Below, piece after piece: positions 10,001 to 19,914 of a DNA stretch of 29,805 nucleotides. Position numbers and translations under genes: made by a program. Position 1 is the stretch's first letter; every line of letters begins with the position of its first letter. Under the pieces are notes generated by a model. That model saw nothing but the letters and a program-made list of their open reading frames with translations. It was not told the origin of the DNA and did no database searches. The DNA comes from Zygnema circumcarinatum. Its lineage: Eukaryota > Streptophyta > Zygnematophyceae > Zygnematales > Zygnemataceae. The stretch is from the NCBI GenBank assembly GCA_037447605.1, contig CM074805.1:2028648-2058452 (forward strand), in the 5' to 3' direction.

Positions 10001-12164
10001 CCTTATTGAACGTTTGCAATATTGTAATGATTGATTGTCTACGTCACGCTGCTCAAAGCTGACTTCACATCCATCGCTTTGACTGGTCTCTGAGTAACGG
10101 ACTTCTGACGGCTCCGGTTTGCGTACTGCTGCCGGAGAAGGGACATGATCAGATTCCTCACTATCAGATAGCTCAATAACGATAGCTTCCCTGGGGATAC
10201 CCCTCTGTTGTTGCTTCCCTGCAACTTCCCTGTCCTGGGGCACTTTTCCAGCACTTGTGAAAAAGGGATTGCCACTGACGCTACGAAGAATCTCTCGGTT
10301 ATCCAAGCCCTGCCTTACCTCGCCAGTCTGTCCACTTGACAATCCCCCTAAAGATTCTTCAGGTGAGCTGTAGGAGGCAGTGGGCACAACGGTCTCCTGC
10401 GACTTGCGATCAGTGATTCCATTGCAAATGCGCGTTTCATTTAAGGCAGGCTCTTCCAATGTCTCCGGATCTATCTGTTTTCCGCTTTGAGTTTTGCGAA
10501 GCCTTGGATTTCTGGCTCCGAAATCAGCAATAGCCCTTTCCTCTACCTCTCCTGTCTTACAGCAAACCCGAAAGCCATGTGCATCGATGTTCCATGGAGG
10601 GTAGTCTACTCGTTTACCAGAAACACTTACTCCTCTTGCTGAAGCAATGTTCAACTTTTGACTTGTCCCTTTTGCAACAGCAATCTCGTTCCTGCTCCCA
10701 ACAGTTGCTTCACTTTCCGAATAGCGGGAAGGCATACCTCTTTGCTGTCCTGCATGTTCTATCGCGGGAGGAACAAGAGCCAACTTTTCGAGATCAGCAA
10801 TTGGCCGCGACGTAAGCGAGCAGGGATCCGCGCGCAAAATTCGCAGTGGACCAATTGTTTCTCCACTGGAAATCCCAAAAGTCCCCATCCCTTAGATGTA
10901 AGAAACATTGGTGTAACATACATGAATGATATCCAAAGTGCAGGTTTAGTAAGTGTTGTTAAGAGCTATGAAACGTGATTCCTAACAATTGACATAAGTG
11001 TTTTAAAAAAAAGGCAAAGGCAGCATGAGCCCTAACTATTCCTGTTTACGTAAAATGAAAAAAATTATCGGAAGCATTAAGTGCACAGCTAACTTACATT
11101 ATAGAGTCAAGTAGGAACAGGATATATCGTTAGGAAAGAACGATAGGAGTTGGGGATGTCATGGAACAGCTTGGTCGAGCTGAGAAAAGTATTTAACAGC
11201 GGTTGATTTTGGATACAATGTAGAAGATGCTATGCGTTGGATTTCAAGGAAAACCGGTTGAAACATTGCAAGCTCCTGATATGGTATGGAAGTCTAAGTG
11301 CTCTGAAGCTAAGGATGTTGATGAGAGATGACAGGGTCGAATTTGCTGAAAGGTAGGACTGAATGGAGACTACACTTACCACAAAGAGGAGTATGGATGC
11401 TCCGATAGCTTTTTTCCATGCAGCAGACAGTCTTCAAGCCAACGATGGTTGACCACCATAATCTGGCTGAGCTTCTTTGCAAGGGCGAATTTTGGTCCCT
11501 TGAACGCCCAGCAGATCTGTGAGTTTTACACAAGCGCAATACCGCTGTTTACTCATTAGGCTTCCAAAAGTTTCAGGCCTGTGCTCGAATGGACCTACAA
11601 TAGCGAGAATCGTAGAACCAGATAGATTCGAATCTAGCCCACTGCCAAGAACGCTGCCTAAAGAAGATAAGCTAAGGACCAATAGATCAAGCGTTAGACA
11701 CACACAACTGCGAAAAATAAAAGGAAAAGCGATAGGCTCTAACGGCATGGTTCAGAATGAAGATCGTTGGTGCGTGAACTCAACATACAATGCGTCTTAA
11801 ATCAAACGAAAGCCTATAAAACCATAAAAAAAATCAACAAAAAAATCGGCCAAAGAGCTTTGCCATAAAGCAGTGAACAGCTCGACCCTCCAAGTTCACC
11901 CAGGGTCCTCACCAAATGTGTGCTTTTTTTCGAGTCCAACTCTGGTGTATATGTGGCTCCTGCCCAGCGAGTCATCTGGATGATGGCTTCCTTTGAGGAA
12001 CCTCGATAACCAGATGAGGTAATGCACAGAGCAGCCATTCCCGGCAAAGAATCCCCCAAACATTTGGGCAGGATAATTTCTTCTGCATATTTTTTCAGAA
12101 GCAAGGCACTCTGACTGCCTACTGCTTCACCACTCTGATATTCATTCAAGTTGAGGTTAGACAT
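7054..12164 (-). CDS. BRCT-RING protein, probable nuclear E3 ubiquitin ligase
   Basis: Six minus-strand exons join in phase: 12164-11913, 11516-11380, 10865-8354, 8157-8017, 7782-7640 and 7429-7054, about 1186 residues. ATG at 12164 is the first Met after an in-frame TGA. Residues about 36-121 form one BRCT domain (ITSSGYRG, GATYTPELDSKKSTHL, VVNHRWLEDC). The 837-codon exon is mostly disordered, with a SUMO-interacting-like motif IVIELSDSEESD near 357-368, basic NLS-like runs SKKRRLR (about 436), RKLKKKFRK (about 509) and KTKTKK (about 753), and a probable coiled coil near 618-647. The C3HC4 RING is at about 934-977: CAIC, C-D-H-x2-C-x2-C, then CPLC from the next exon. A CQRC...CSSC pair in exon 5 may bind another zinc. 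From memory, Arabidopsis At1g67180 has the same BRCT plus RING order. The donor after exon 4 (GAG|GTACAT) is weak; read-through would stop seven codons later and lose the tail. Confidence 0.85.
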
Positions 12165-12832
12165 CTCAATTCTCGAATTGCCCAGGTTGGACGTTCAGAG
12201 CTTCAGGTTTCTATGATTGGAAGAGTATTTTTGCAGCCTCGACATTTGGTTTGGCGGTCTCACATGGATGGTCAAGAGCCTTTATCCAGACACTACGCTT
12301 GCAGCTCGCGCCTTATGATTCATCGGTCTTAAAGCCTTTGTTAGCCAGGAATTCTATTAATATCTTGCTGGTTTTAAAATTGCTGAAGAACTCTACGTCC
12401 TGAAAACGTCAAGTCCAACTCCTTGAATAATCTTATGTCTCGCTCTCTCCAAGTTTGGGACCTTGCAACACGCCCTTTGACTCCCCTTGCGCTACCACAC
12501 CTGAGAGGCCCTTTCACCAAGCTCTTCCAGCATCAAAATCTCTCCTTTGGCCTCGTCGGCGTCCCTTTCTCGCGCATCGCTCCCCCATCGCCCAGCCCGC
12601 CTTCCCTCCCCCCCCCTTCTCCCCCTCCAGAGCAGCAGCGACAGCCTGCCCCTCCCGCCATGGCGGCCAGCGCCTGGCGGTGGCCGCGACGGTTCAAACT
12701 TTCGGACATTCGTCGGCCTGTCAGTATCGGGTGTATCCTGCCTCGTAGATATATCGTCAGCCAATATCAATATAGCTTAAAAGTCGTGGTTGACGATATT
12801 TTGAATAAAGCAATATTCGATTGTAATATCGT
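12165..12832. promoter_or_regulatory. Upstream region of the BRCT-RING gene
   Basis: Noncoding sequence 5' of the minus-strand BRCT-RING gene; it should hold its promoter and 5' UTR, but no TATA box or initiator stands out. It includes a pyrimidine-rich tract at about 12580-12655. The nonamer ATATCGTCA occurs at 12751-12759 and 12826-12834, with its inverse TGACGATAT at 12791-12799. A long open frame on the plus strand here is proline-rich and resembles nothing I know. Confidence 0.4.
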
Positions 12833-12998
12833 CACGTGTCACCGGCTGGCTGTTCGGCCGTTGGATTGTCTCGTGCCAGATTTTACGTTTTGCTCGCAGT
12901 CACGCCACGTGTCAGAACGTAACAATTTTGGACCGTTTGGACTGCCGCGTGCGAGGTTTCAGGGATTAATTTTGTCGAAGAAAACCGTATGCCACGTG
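12833..12998. promoter_or_regulatory. Cluster of three G-boxes
   Basis: CACGTG occurs at 12833-12838, 12906-12911 and 12993-12998. The last lies in the 14-bp palindrome ATGCCACGTGGCAT (12989-13002). The first two have the TCACGTGT and CCACGTGT contexts. They sit about 670-835 bp upstream of the BRCT-RING start codon. In plants such clusters bind bZIP or bHLH factors; a role here is inference. Confidence 0.45.
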
Positions 12999-13069
12999 GC
13001 ATGCTGCGGCCACGGCCAGGGATCCGGTCAGCCTGGGCCCCTTTTTTTTCGTACAACTCTTCCCGCGAG

Positions 13070-13128
13070 CCGATCAACAATTTCTGTACACGCGCTTCGC
13101 GATCCGCTAAAATTTCATTGTTGATCGG
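13070..13128. repeat. 11-bp inverted repeat
   Basis: CCGATCAACAA at 13070-13080 and TTGTTGATCGG at 13118-13128 are perfect inverses separated by 37 nt. It could be a small hairpin or the ends of a tiny nonautonomous element. The rest of 13000-13440 holds nothing I recognise. Confidence 0.5.
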
Positions 13129-13477
13129 TGGACCCAAGGAAAACTCAAATTGAACACGAACGATAATCAATTGTTCAATGTTCAACGGGGTGTTCTCCCT
13201 TGCATTGTTGCTAAGAGCCCCCCATAGCGAAACTCCTGGACCCGCCGCTGCTGGCACTGACCGGACTGGCTTTGACTACTGCATGGACCGCTGACAGCCG
13301 CGAGGAGCACCACCGATTTGTATGCAGCGTTATATTGTCAACTTATCTAAAAATTGGCGTGGGGCTGTGCCTTTATTGTCTTTGGAAATCGAATGGGCCC
13401 TCCTTCCCTCCCCTCAAAGCTAGTTAGCTAGCTTTTGCAACTAGGGATGGCAAAAGGTCCGTACAAGGGACTTTTTC

Positions 13478-14109
13478 AAGGAAGAATACTACTGCACCCC
13501 CTATTTTGGTTATTCCACCCCCCTTTTTTTGAAAAATTTGCCAGCCCATTTTGGTTATCCCATCCCCCTGTTTTGGACATTTCACCCTCATATTTTGGAT
13601 ATCCCATCCCCTCGTTTTCTCCTCTTCACTATTGACTTCCAACATTGTGCGACAAAAGAAAGGGGGATTTGCATTGATCTCAAGATGGTGAGGCCATCAA
13701 ATGAACATGGACGGAGTCAACATGGGGAACCACACGAAACTGGTCGCAAAGGACCTAAGCACAAAATAAAAAAACGAGGAGCAAAAAATTAAAATAAAAA
13801 CTAAACTAAACTAAGCCTAAGCGCAAAAACGCAGCCTTAAACGCAGCCGTAAAGGTCACCCATGTGGGGCAACTGTTACTCTGATACTCTTTGTTTTTAA
13901 TTTAGGATTGTAGACCCCCTAAGTAAGGCATGTTTCAAGTTGTGGCGTGCAAACCGAGACATTTAAAACAGGGGGTTGGAATATCCAAAATAAGGGGCTG
14001 AAATATTAAAAACAGGGGGTGGGATAACCAAAATGGGCAGGCAAATTTTTCAAAAAGAGGGTTGGAAAAACCAAAGGGGGGTAGGGGGGTGCAGTAGCAT
14101 TCTCCTTTT
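13478..14109. mobile_element. Foldback (long terminal inverted repeat) element
   Basis: The left arm at about 13478-13620 and the right arm at about 13965-14109 are long imperfect inverted repeats. The left arm starts AAGGAAGAATACTACTGCACC; the right arm on the other strand starts AAAAGGAGAATGCTACTGCACC. Both continue through the same order of words (TTTTTTGAAAAATTTGCC, CCCATTTTGGTTATCCCA, TATTTTGGATAT). Within each arm a roughly 30-bp motif of the type 'ttttggNtatYccacccc' recurs. The core at 13669-13880 is homologous to 5989-6280. There is no transposase and no clear target-site duplication, so it is nonautonomous or defunct. Confidence 0.75.
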
Positions 14110-14185
14110 AAAGTTGTAGATTTCAGAATTAGAACGTTCTAATGTCGAAACGTTTCAGAGTTTGAAAACACTTTTAGAACGTCTT

Positions 14186-14223
14186 GTACGACCGTTGAAA
14201 TTGAACGAAACATACGGTCGTAC
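14186..14223. repeat. 10-bp inverted repeat
   Basis: GTACGACCGT at 14186-14195 and ACGGTCGTAC at 14214-14223 are perfect inverses with an 18-nt loop. The surrounding 14110-14419 contains no recognisable gene; 14280-14419 may already belong to the retrotransposon beyond the gap. Confidence 0.6.
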
Positions 14224-14419
14224 CGTTGGAGAGTTGACGCTTTGTAGCACAAGATAAGTGGGGTTAAGAGAAGACTGCTGAGCTAGTTGCAGGTGCTGTA
14301 CGGCCACTCGCGCGTCCGTGCTGAAACTAATGAAGGGTTGGGTTGGTTCTGTGGGTCTGCCTGCAGCATAGAGCCAGGATCCGGGAGATTCAGAGGTACG
14401 CGCAGCGGAAGACGTAGGG

Positions 14420-15243
14420 NNNNNNNNNNNNNNNNNNNNNNNNNNNNNNNNNNNNNNNNNNNNNNNNNNNNNNNNNNNNNNNNNNNNNNNNNNNNNNNNN
14501 NNNNNNNNNNNNNNNNNNNNNNNNNNNNNNNNNNNNNNNNNNNNNNNNNNNNNNNNNNNNNNNNNNNNNNNNNNNNNNNNNNNNNNNNNNNNNNNNNNNN
14601 NNNNNNNNNNNNNNNNNNNNNNNNNNNNNNNNNNNNNNNNNNNNNNNNNNNNNNNNNNNNNNNNNNNNNNNNNNNNNNNNNNNNNNNNNNNNNNNNNNNN
14701 NNNNNNNNNNNNNNNNNNNNNNNNNNNNNNNNNNNNNNNNNNNNNNNNNNNNNNNNNNNNNNNNNNNNNNNNNNNNNNNNNNNNNNNNNNNNNNNNNNNN
14801 NNNNNNNNNNNNNNNNNNNNNNNNNNNNNNNNNNNNNNNNNNNNNNNNNNNNNNNNNNNNNNNNNNNNNNNNNNNNNNNNNNNNNNNNNNNNNNNNNNNN
14901 NNNNNNNNNNNNNNNNNNNNNNNNNNNNNNNNNNNNNNNNNNNNNNNNNNNNNNNNNNNNNNNNNNNNNNNNNNNNNNNNNNNNNNNNNNNNNNNNNNNN
15001 NNNNNNNNNNNNNNNNNNNNNNNNNNNNNNNNNNNNNNNNNNNNNNNNNNNNNNNNNNNNNNNNNNNNNNNNNNNNNNNNNNNNNNNNNNNNNNNNNNNN
15101 NNNNNNNNNNNNNNNNNNNNNNNNNNNNNNNNNNNNNNNNNNNNNNNNNNNNNNNNNNNNNNNNNNNNNNNNNNNNNNNNNNNNNNNNNNNNNNNNNNNN
15201 NNNNNNNNNNNNNNNNNNNNNNNNNNNNNNNNNNNNNNNNNNN
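14420..15243. other. Assembly gap
   Basis: 824 consecutive N. Any open frame crossing it is meaningless. Given that protease coding begins right after it, the gap and flanks probably hide gag and possibly the 5' LTR of element A; its true length is unknown. Confidence 0.99.
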
Positions 15244-15245
15244 GA

Positions 15246-16085
15246 AACACCTCCCATGTCCTTGGGCTGCATGTGCTGGTTCCTCAGCACATGGCAGTTC
15301 GCACCTTTCCCAACGCCACTTGGCGGTTGGTGAAACAGTTGAGGAAAGGGCACACGTTGGTGCAAGAAATGGAAGGATCCACCAGCTTGCTGGGTGGCTC
15401 CCCCTACACATTGGTGTGGAGGACGACTCGTCCTCAACCTTCGCATATAGTGCGATCTATGTTCCACCTTGCCTATCGTGCCATGACCTTCATCGGGTCA
15501 GCCAATGGCCACCCAGCAGTTCTACAGCTAGATACTGGGGCAGATGCTAACTTTGTTAGTTCTCCGTTCACCCAGAGATTTGGGTTGACCACAGATCCCC
15601 ATTCAGAAAGTGTTACTTTCGGGGATGGACGCAAGGGCCAGATCTCTGGTAGCGTCACACTCAAGATCAAGCTCCAAACCTACTCCGGGGCAGTCAAGTG
15701 TCTTCTAACACAACTGGCCCCTGGTACTGATGTTATTTTAGGGAGTGCTTGGTTAACCATGGTCAACGCCCAATTGGACTTTTCCATCCCACACTGCATT
15801 CTTCGCAGTGGTGATCGGCGCATCACACTGCACCCTGGTAAACCCCCCACCACTGCTACCACGCAGGATGTTACTCCTTATCTCTGCTCGGCCATGCAAT
15901 TGGCCAAAGCCGTAAAGGAGGGTTGCACCTTGTTTATGGTGCATGTCATGGCAGCCACTGAGGATGTGCATGACGAAGACCAGGAATGGCAGATCACATC
16001 TACGGATGTTCTCCCGGCCGTTCCACCAAGGATCCAACCTCTGTTGGCTCAGTTCAGGATGTTTTTCCTGACTGCCTTCCAGTAG
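15246..16085 (+). CDS. Retropepsin region of element A polyprotein
   Basis: The frame is open from the gap edge to TAG 16083-16085, so it has no true start; it is an internal slice of a polyprotein. LDTGADANFV with its catalytic Asp codon at 15531 is the retroviral aspartic protease site, and VILGSAWL about 70 residues later is the second family signature. The tail of about 90 residues (from PGKPPTTATT onward) is the linker to RT. The TAG directly before the RT N-terminus is probably a mutation, as RT-like residues resume past it in a shifted frame. Confidence 0.8.
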   Translation, partial: NTSHVLGLHVLVPQHMAVRTFPNATWRLVKQLRKGHTLVQEMEGSTSLLGGSPYTLVWRTTRPQPSHIVRSMFHLAYRAMTFIGSANGHPAVLQLDTGADANFVSSPFTQRFGLTTDPHSESVTFGDGRKGQISGSVTLKIKLQTYSGAVKCLLTQLAPGTDVILGSAWLTMVNAQLDFSIPHCILRSGDRRITLHPGKPPTTATTQDVTPYLCSAMQLAKAVKEGCTLFMVHVMAATEDVHDEDQEWQITSTDVLPAVPPRIQPLLAQFRMFFLTAFQ

Positions 16086-16099
16086 GGAACCTTGCCACC

Positions 16100-16870
16100 A
16101 TCAGAGGCAGCGGGGCACACATTTCCTCTTGAGCCTGCAGTAAAGTGGCGCCTCTCAGTGAGTTTTGCTAAGTTGGAAGAATTGGGAAAGAGATGACGAG
16201 TACTGGCAACTCTACGTGACAGGGCTGACATCATTCAAGCCCTTTTGGGCTTGTCCATCTGCTGTTGTGAAGAAAGATGGTCGCCCAGGATGTGCATTGT
16301 ATTATCGCGCACTCAACAAGATCACCGTAAAGAACCGTTTTGCTTTACCACGTATAGATGATCTGTTGGATCGTCTTCACGGCGCCAAAGTGTTTACATC
16401 ACTTGATTTGTTGAGGGGTATCATCAAATCCTGTCATGGGAGCTTGACGTGCCAAAAACAGTGTCTTCATTGATCGGTCATTTCCAATATAAGGTGTTGC
16501 CCTTTGATTGACTAATGCTCGCCACTTTCCAGGCTGACTATTGAAATGTTCATTGGATAAAAGATCGAGCCGGCGTTCCTGTTATTGATGATATCCTTGT
16601 CTTCAGTAAGACAGAGAAGGAACATCTTGAACACGTTCGGAAAGTGTTTGAGACCCTGAGGAAACACCAGTTTTATGCCAAAAGGAAGAAGTGTCACTTC
16701 ATGCAACGTGAGTTGCTCTATCTTGGGCATATCCTGAATGATCAGGGTCTTCGGCCTGATCCTGCCAAAGTTTCAGCGGTAGAAACTTGGGCACCACCGA
16801 CTGACTTGCATCAGTTGAGGTCCTTCTTGGGATTGCGAATTATTCTTGTAGTTCATCCAAGGGTTTAGAA
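16100..16870 (+). pseudogene. Reverse transcriptase of element A, frameshifted
   Basis: RT signatures appear in pieces: SAVVKKDGRPGCALYYRALN and ITVKNRFALPRIDDLL at 16260-16370, KVFTSLDLLRG, then a one-base shift into YHQI, a stop inside the former FGLTNAP block near 16508, VIDDILVFSK with the catalytic Asp pair at 16587-16592, and FLGL near 16836. At least three frame changes and one stop break the domain. Catalytic aspartates survive, but no continuous RT can be made. Confidence 0.85.
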
Positions 16871-16899
16871 GCGTGATCCTTGACTAATTTATATGTTCC

Positions 16900-17340
16900 G
16901 GTGTCCCTTTACATGGACCCCTTGAATGCCAGGATGCATTCGAAGGTGTGCGTCATGCACTTGTTACCGCACCCACTCTCCGTTTAGCGGACCCGTCCAA
17001 GCCTTATGAAGTGGTTTGTGATGCTTCGGGATTTGCCTTGGGTGCCGTCTTGTTTCAAGATGGTCAACCCCTGGCGTATGAAAGTCGCAAAATGAATCCC
17101 ACTGAGCCGAATGATTCTGCAATAGACAGGGCTGCTGTACGGTCCACGCCTTGAGGACATGCGTGCCATTCAGAAGGGGCGAAGCGGTCATGCTGGCTAC
17201 TGATCACCGCCCGTCTGCGCTCAATCAAGAGACCCGCTCAGGCCGCAGGCACGCTGGCGCCAGTTCCTCTGAAAGTTCTACTGCGAGTCGGGCTGGACGC
17301 CTGCAGGCTGAATGTAGCAGACCCACCGAGTAGGCAGCCT
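16900..17340 (+). pseudogene. RNase H region of element A, broken
   Basis: The block ALVTAPTLRLADPSKPYEVV, then CDASGFALGAVLFQDGQPLA and YESRKMNPTEPN, is the plant Ty3/gypsy RT-linked RNase H. TDHRPSALNQETR near 17198 is the later TDH motif. A TGA at about 17152-17154 and frame changes separate these parts. Confidence 0.8.
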
Positions 17341-17559
17341 CGGCACCGTGGATGGTGTCGCCGTCACCCCAGTGTTGGGCAGGGACGAGCATGAGACAGA
17401 GTGGGCGCCACTCCGAGACTTCTTGTTCTCCAGGATGTTTTGTCACAGATCCCTCCACCAGAGTTGACCAGTCCACCCTCCCGCCTCTCGGAACCCAGAG
17501 ATGCCATCAAGAGGGGATATGGTGATCCTCTGCTTCCTGGATGGCCAAGGTAATGGCTA

Positions 17560-18300
17560 TAGGGACAAAGTGGTGTTTAAGACGGATTCCCAGGCACGAC
17601 GGCCAGGAGCCGGTCGTGCTCAGGCCGTACCGGGACGGGAACGCATTCCTGGTGAGCTACATGATCCTCTGCATCCGCGGTCACATGGGAGCTGCCAAAA
17701 CCCGCGCGCAACTTGCCCTTGAGTTCTGGTGGCTGGACTCTCGAGGGATGTGAAAGTGCAGTGTCCTCCTTGTGACTCATCGTCACCAGACGCTGCATGC
17801 CGAACATCTGGCTAGCTGTGACCCTGCACATCTGCCTTTCTTGAGCGCATGTATGACTCGATCACAGACTTCCTGCGACATTTGGGGCATGGATCTCATC
17901 CTCGCCTTTGTTGGTCGGGTGCAGCAAGACGGTGGATCCGGATGACTACTAAGATTGTTGGGCTCGACGACATCTATGGGTTGTATGTCAGAAGCGGAGC
18001 CAGAACGTCTTCAGCCAGAATCGTGTCTGACCGCGATCCTACGATCATTGGCCATTCTGGATGGAAGGCTCAAATTGTTGGGGACCAAGAGGCGCCCAGT
18101 ACAGTTTCCACCCGCAAACCGATGGCCAGACGGAACGGGTGAACATGATCTTGGAGGATTACCTCCGGCATTATGTGGAACCTACCCCGGATGGGTGGGA
18201 CGAACTGCTTCCAGTAGCTGAGTATGCCATCAATAATGCTACCAGGCATCCATCGGTACCACCCCTTCTTCCTGACTTTTGCTGGACCTGAAATCCCTGC
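17560..18300 (+). pseudogene. Integrase of element A, broken
   Basis: GHMGAAKTRAQLALEFWW at 17680-17735 is the zinc-binding HHCC end. MYDSITDF near 17850 corresponds to the start of the catalytic core, IVSDRDPTIIGHSG near 18020 to the second catalytic Asp, and HPQTDGQTERVNMILEDYL at 18110-18165 to the catalytic Glu block, followed by PTPDGWDELLPVAEYAINNA. The parts lie in different frames with stops between. Confidence 0.85.
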
Positions 18301-18761
18301 AACCAAGGGATCAGCCCTCTTGACCGCGATATGGGCGTCCACATAATCCCCACCTTGCAGCTGAGAGGGACTGAATGGCACCCAACCTCCCGCATCAGAC
18401 CCTTTGTTTGCTGCATGTCTGAGGTGCTGAGCAGCACGCAGACCTGTGAGCCGTTTAAGTTGTGACAAAAGGCTGACGTTGAGCGCCGACTGCACCTCAA
18501 TCCCTTTAATCAGGGCCATGAGGTGTCGCCAAGCACGCGGCCACTCCAGCGAAGCTTATGCGGAACACGTAAGCTGTGGGCCCCGCTTCATCGCACCTTT
18601 CAGGGATCGTGAAACCAATCAATGATGTTGCTTACAGTTGGATTTACCATCCCATGAAGTGCATCCGGTCTTTCATGGTGGGCTGCTAAAGGTCTATTGA
18701 CCTGATGGTAGGATCCAGCTATCTCCCCATGCGATTGCAACTGAGGGTGAACCAAAGATGA

Positions 18762-18995
18762 AGTCGAAACCATTCAAGTCACCGCCTTGTGAGAAAGGGT
18801 CAATCTTCCCGTCACGAATACCTCGTGAAGTGGTTGGGCTATGGGGTTGAACATAGCACATGGGAAGCCGAGGGCAACTTAACCAATTGCCAGGAGCTCA
18901 TCAACTTGTACTGGGAGGCGCAGGCCGCAAGAGAGCGGGCGAGGCGGCACGGGGGGTTCCCGGGCCGTCCCCGCGCAACTCGGAAAGGGACTTGA
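18762..18995 (+). pseudogene. Chromodomain of element A
   Basis: VETIQ followed by RKGQSSRHEYLVKWLGYGV and STWEAEGNLTNCQELINLYW is a chromodomain at the integrase C-terminus, which in this retrotransposon class directs insertion to chromatin. A one-base loss near 18785 puts the start out of frame; the second copy at 23590 keeps the frame. It ends at TGA 18993-18995. Confidence 0.85.
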
Positions 18996-19109
18996 CCGGG
19001 ATTATCGCCGAGCCCTCCTGGTTATCACGTAGAGTTCGACGCGTGCCGTTGAAACTACGAGCTGCCTTTACTACCCCACACACGTGAACGAGGGCGTTCA
19101 CATTCTCAC

Positions 19110-19122
19110 AGGGGGGGAGTAA
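19110..19122 (+). other. Polypurine tract of element A
   Basis: AGGGGGGGAGTAA lies immediately before the LTR start TGTAGC. This is the expected place and composition for the plus-strand primer. In the second copy (23941-23950) it is shortened to CGGGGAGTAA. Confidence 0.75.
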
Positions 19123-19905
19123 TGTAGCGAAACGCTACAGCCACCCCACGGAGGGCACTTAGGCGCGTCCGTCCTACACTTCACCCTGGGCGCCTGCCGG
19201 GGGTGAGGCGTCGGGACCACCTAGGGATGGGGGCACCCTGGATCCAACCTTGCGAAGGTGCAAGGCTTCGATGCGCGCGGATACTGAGACACACATGTAT
19301 CGCGTCGCCGATGTGTCGAGGGATCACGGGAATCCCGACCACACTCTCCTCACGGCTTTGGAATGGGACGCGCCCGACATTACCGGCATTACCGCTGGTA
19401 CGGCATCAGTGCGGAGCCGCACTTGCTGCGCGCTGCGCAGGACCCGACGTGCACTGATGCATGCTGGCGCGGCCGTGCCGTGCGTGCTGCGGACTGAATG
19501 GGCGAGCATCGCACGTGCACACCTCTGACCCATCCGAGCCCAGAGAGCACCGCTGGCGGCGCCACGCACAGCCGCCGCTTTCAATCCTCCATGCCGCAGC
19601 AGGTTCAACGAAGCGCAAAAACGGTGTGACTGTGGTCACCCAACCAACGTACCGGCATACGGTTGCACGCCCATCCCGGGGCTGCTCCCCTCTCTGAAGC
19701 GCTCGCTCTCTCTCTCTGAATCCCTCCCGTTCTAAACTCTGTTTTGCTGAGTGCTGGTTGGGTGCAATTCCGCGCAGGCTGAAGAGGCAGTTTTCAGCCG
19801 TTACACCCCCTCTCAAATAGCCCAATAAACTCAAAAGCCCACTACCTCGCAGCACAAGCAAGTGTAATGTTCAGCAACACGAGCATCAGCTTCTCAGAGT
19901 CTACA
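19123..19905 (+). repeat. LTR of element A, copy 1
   Basis: It starts TGTAGC after the polypurine tract and ends CTACA, giving a TGTAG/CTACA terminal inverted repeat and 783 bp. AATAAA at about 19823 would be the poly(A) signal. An alternative end is GTTACA at 19805 (683 bp), because copy 2 has GCTACA there. It is repeated at 23951-24740. Confidence 0.75.
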
Positions 19906-19914
19906 ATAGTGACG

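Larger units (their letters stand above)
15244..19905 (+). mobile_element. Element A: decayed Ty3/gypsy chromovirus with 3' LTR
   Basis: In order on the plus strand: retropepsin, reverse transcriptase, RNase H, integrase, chromodomain, polypurine tract and 3' LTR. This order with a chromodomain after integrase defines chromoviruses of the Ty3/gypsy class. Frameshifts and stops break RT, RNase H and integrase, so the copy cannot move by itself. gag and the 5' LTR are not visible (gap). The part from 17683 to the LTR is repeated at 22462-24740. Confidence 0.9.

Noticed and set aside
10866-10888. Methionine at 10888 as the start of the RING protein
   Set aside because: An acceptor at 10867-10866 joins in phase to the BRCT exon at 11380, and the resulting reading gives a coherent BRCT end, so the Met lies in the intron.
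12423-13124. Plus-strand open frame of about 230 codons
   Set aside because: It begins with a non-ATG codon, is proline-rich then featureless, overlaps several other open frames and crosses the G-box cluster; no family is recognisable.
14155-15467. Long open frames spanning the N run
   Set aside because: Their length is due to undetermined bases; the real sequence on either side gives only short unsupported pieces.
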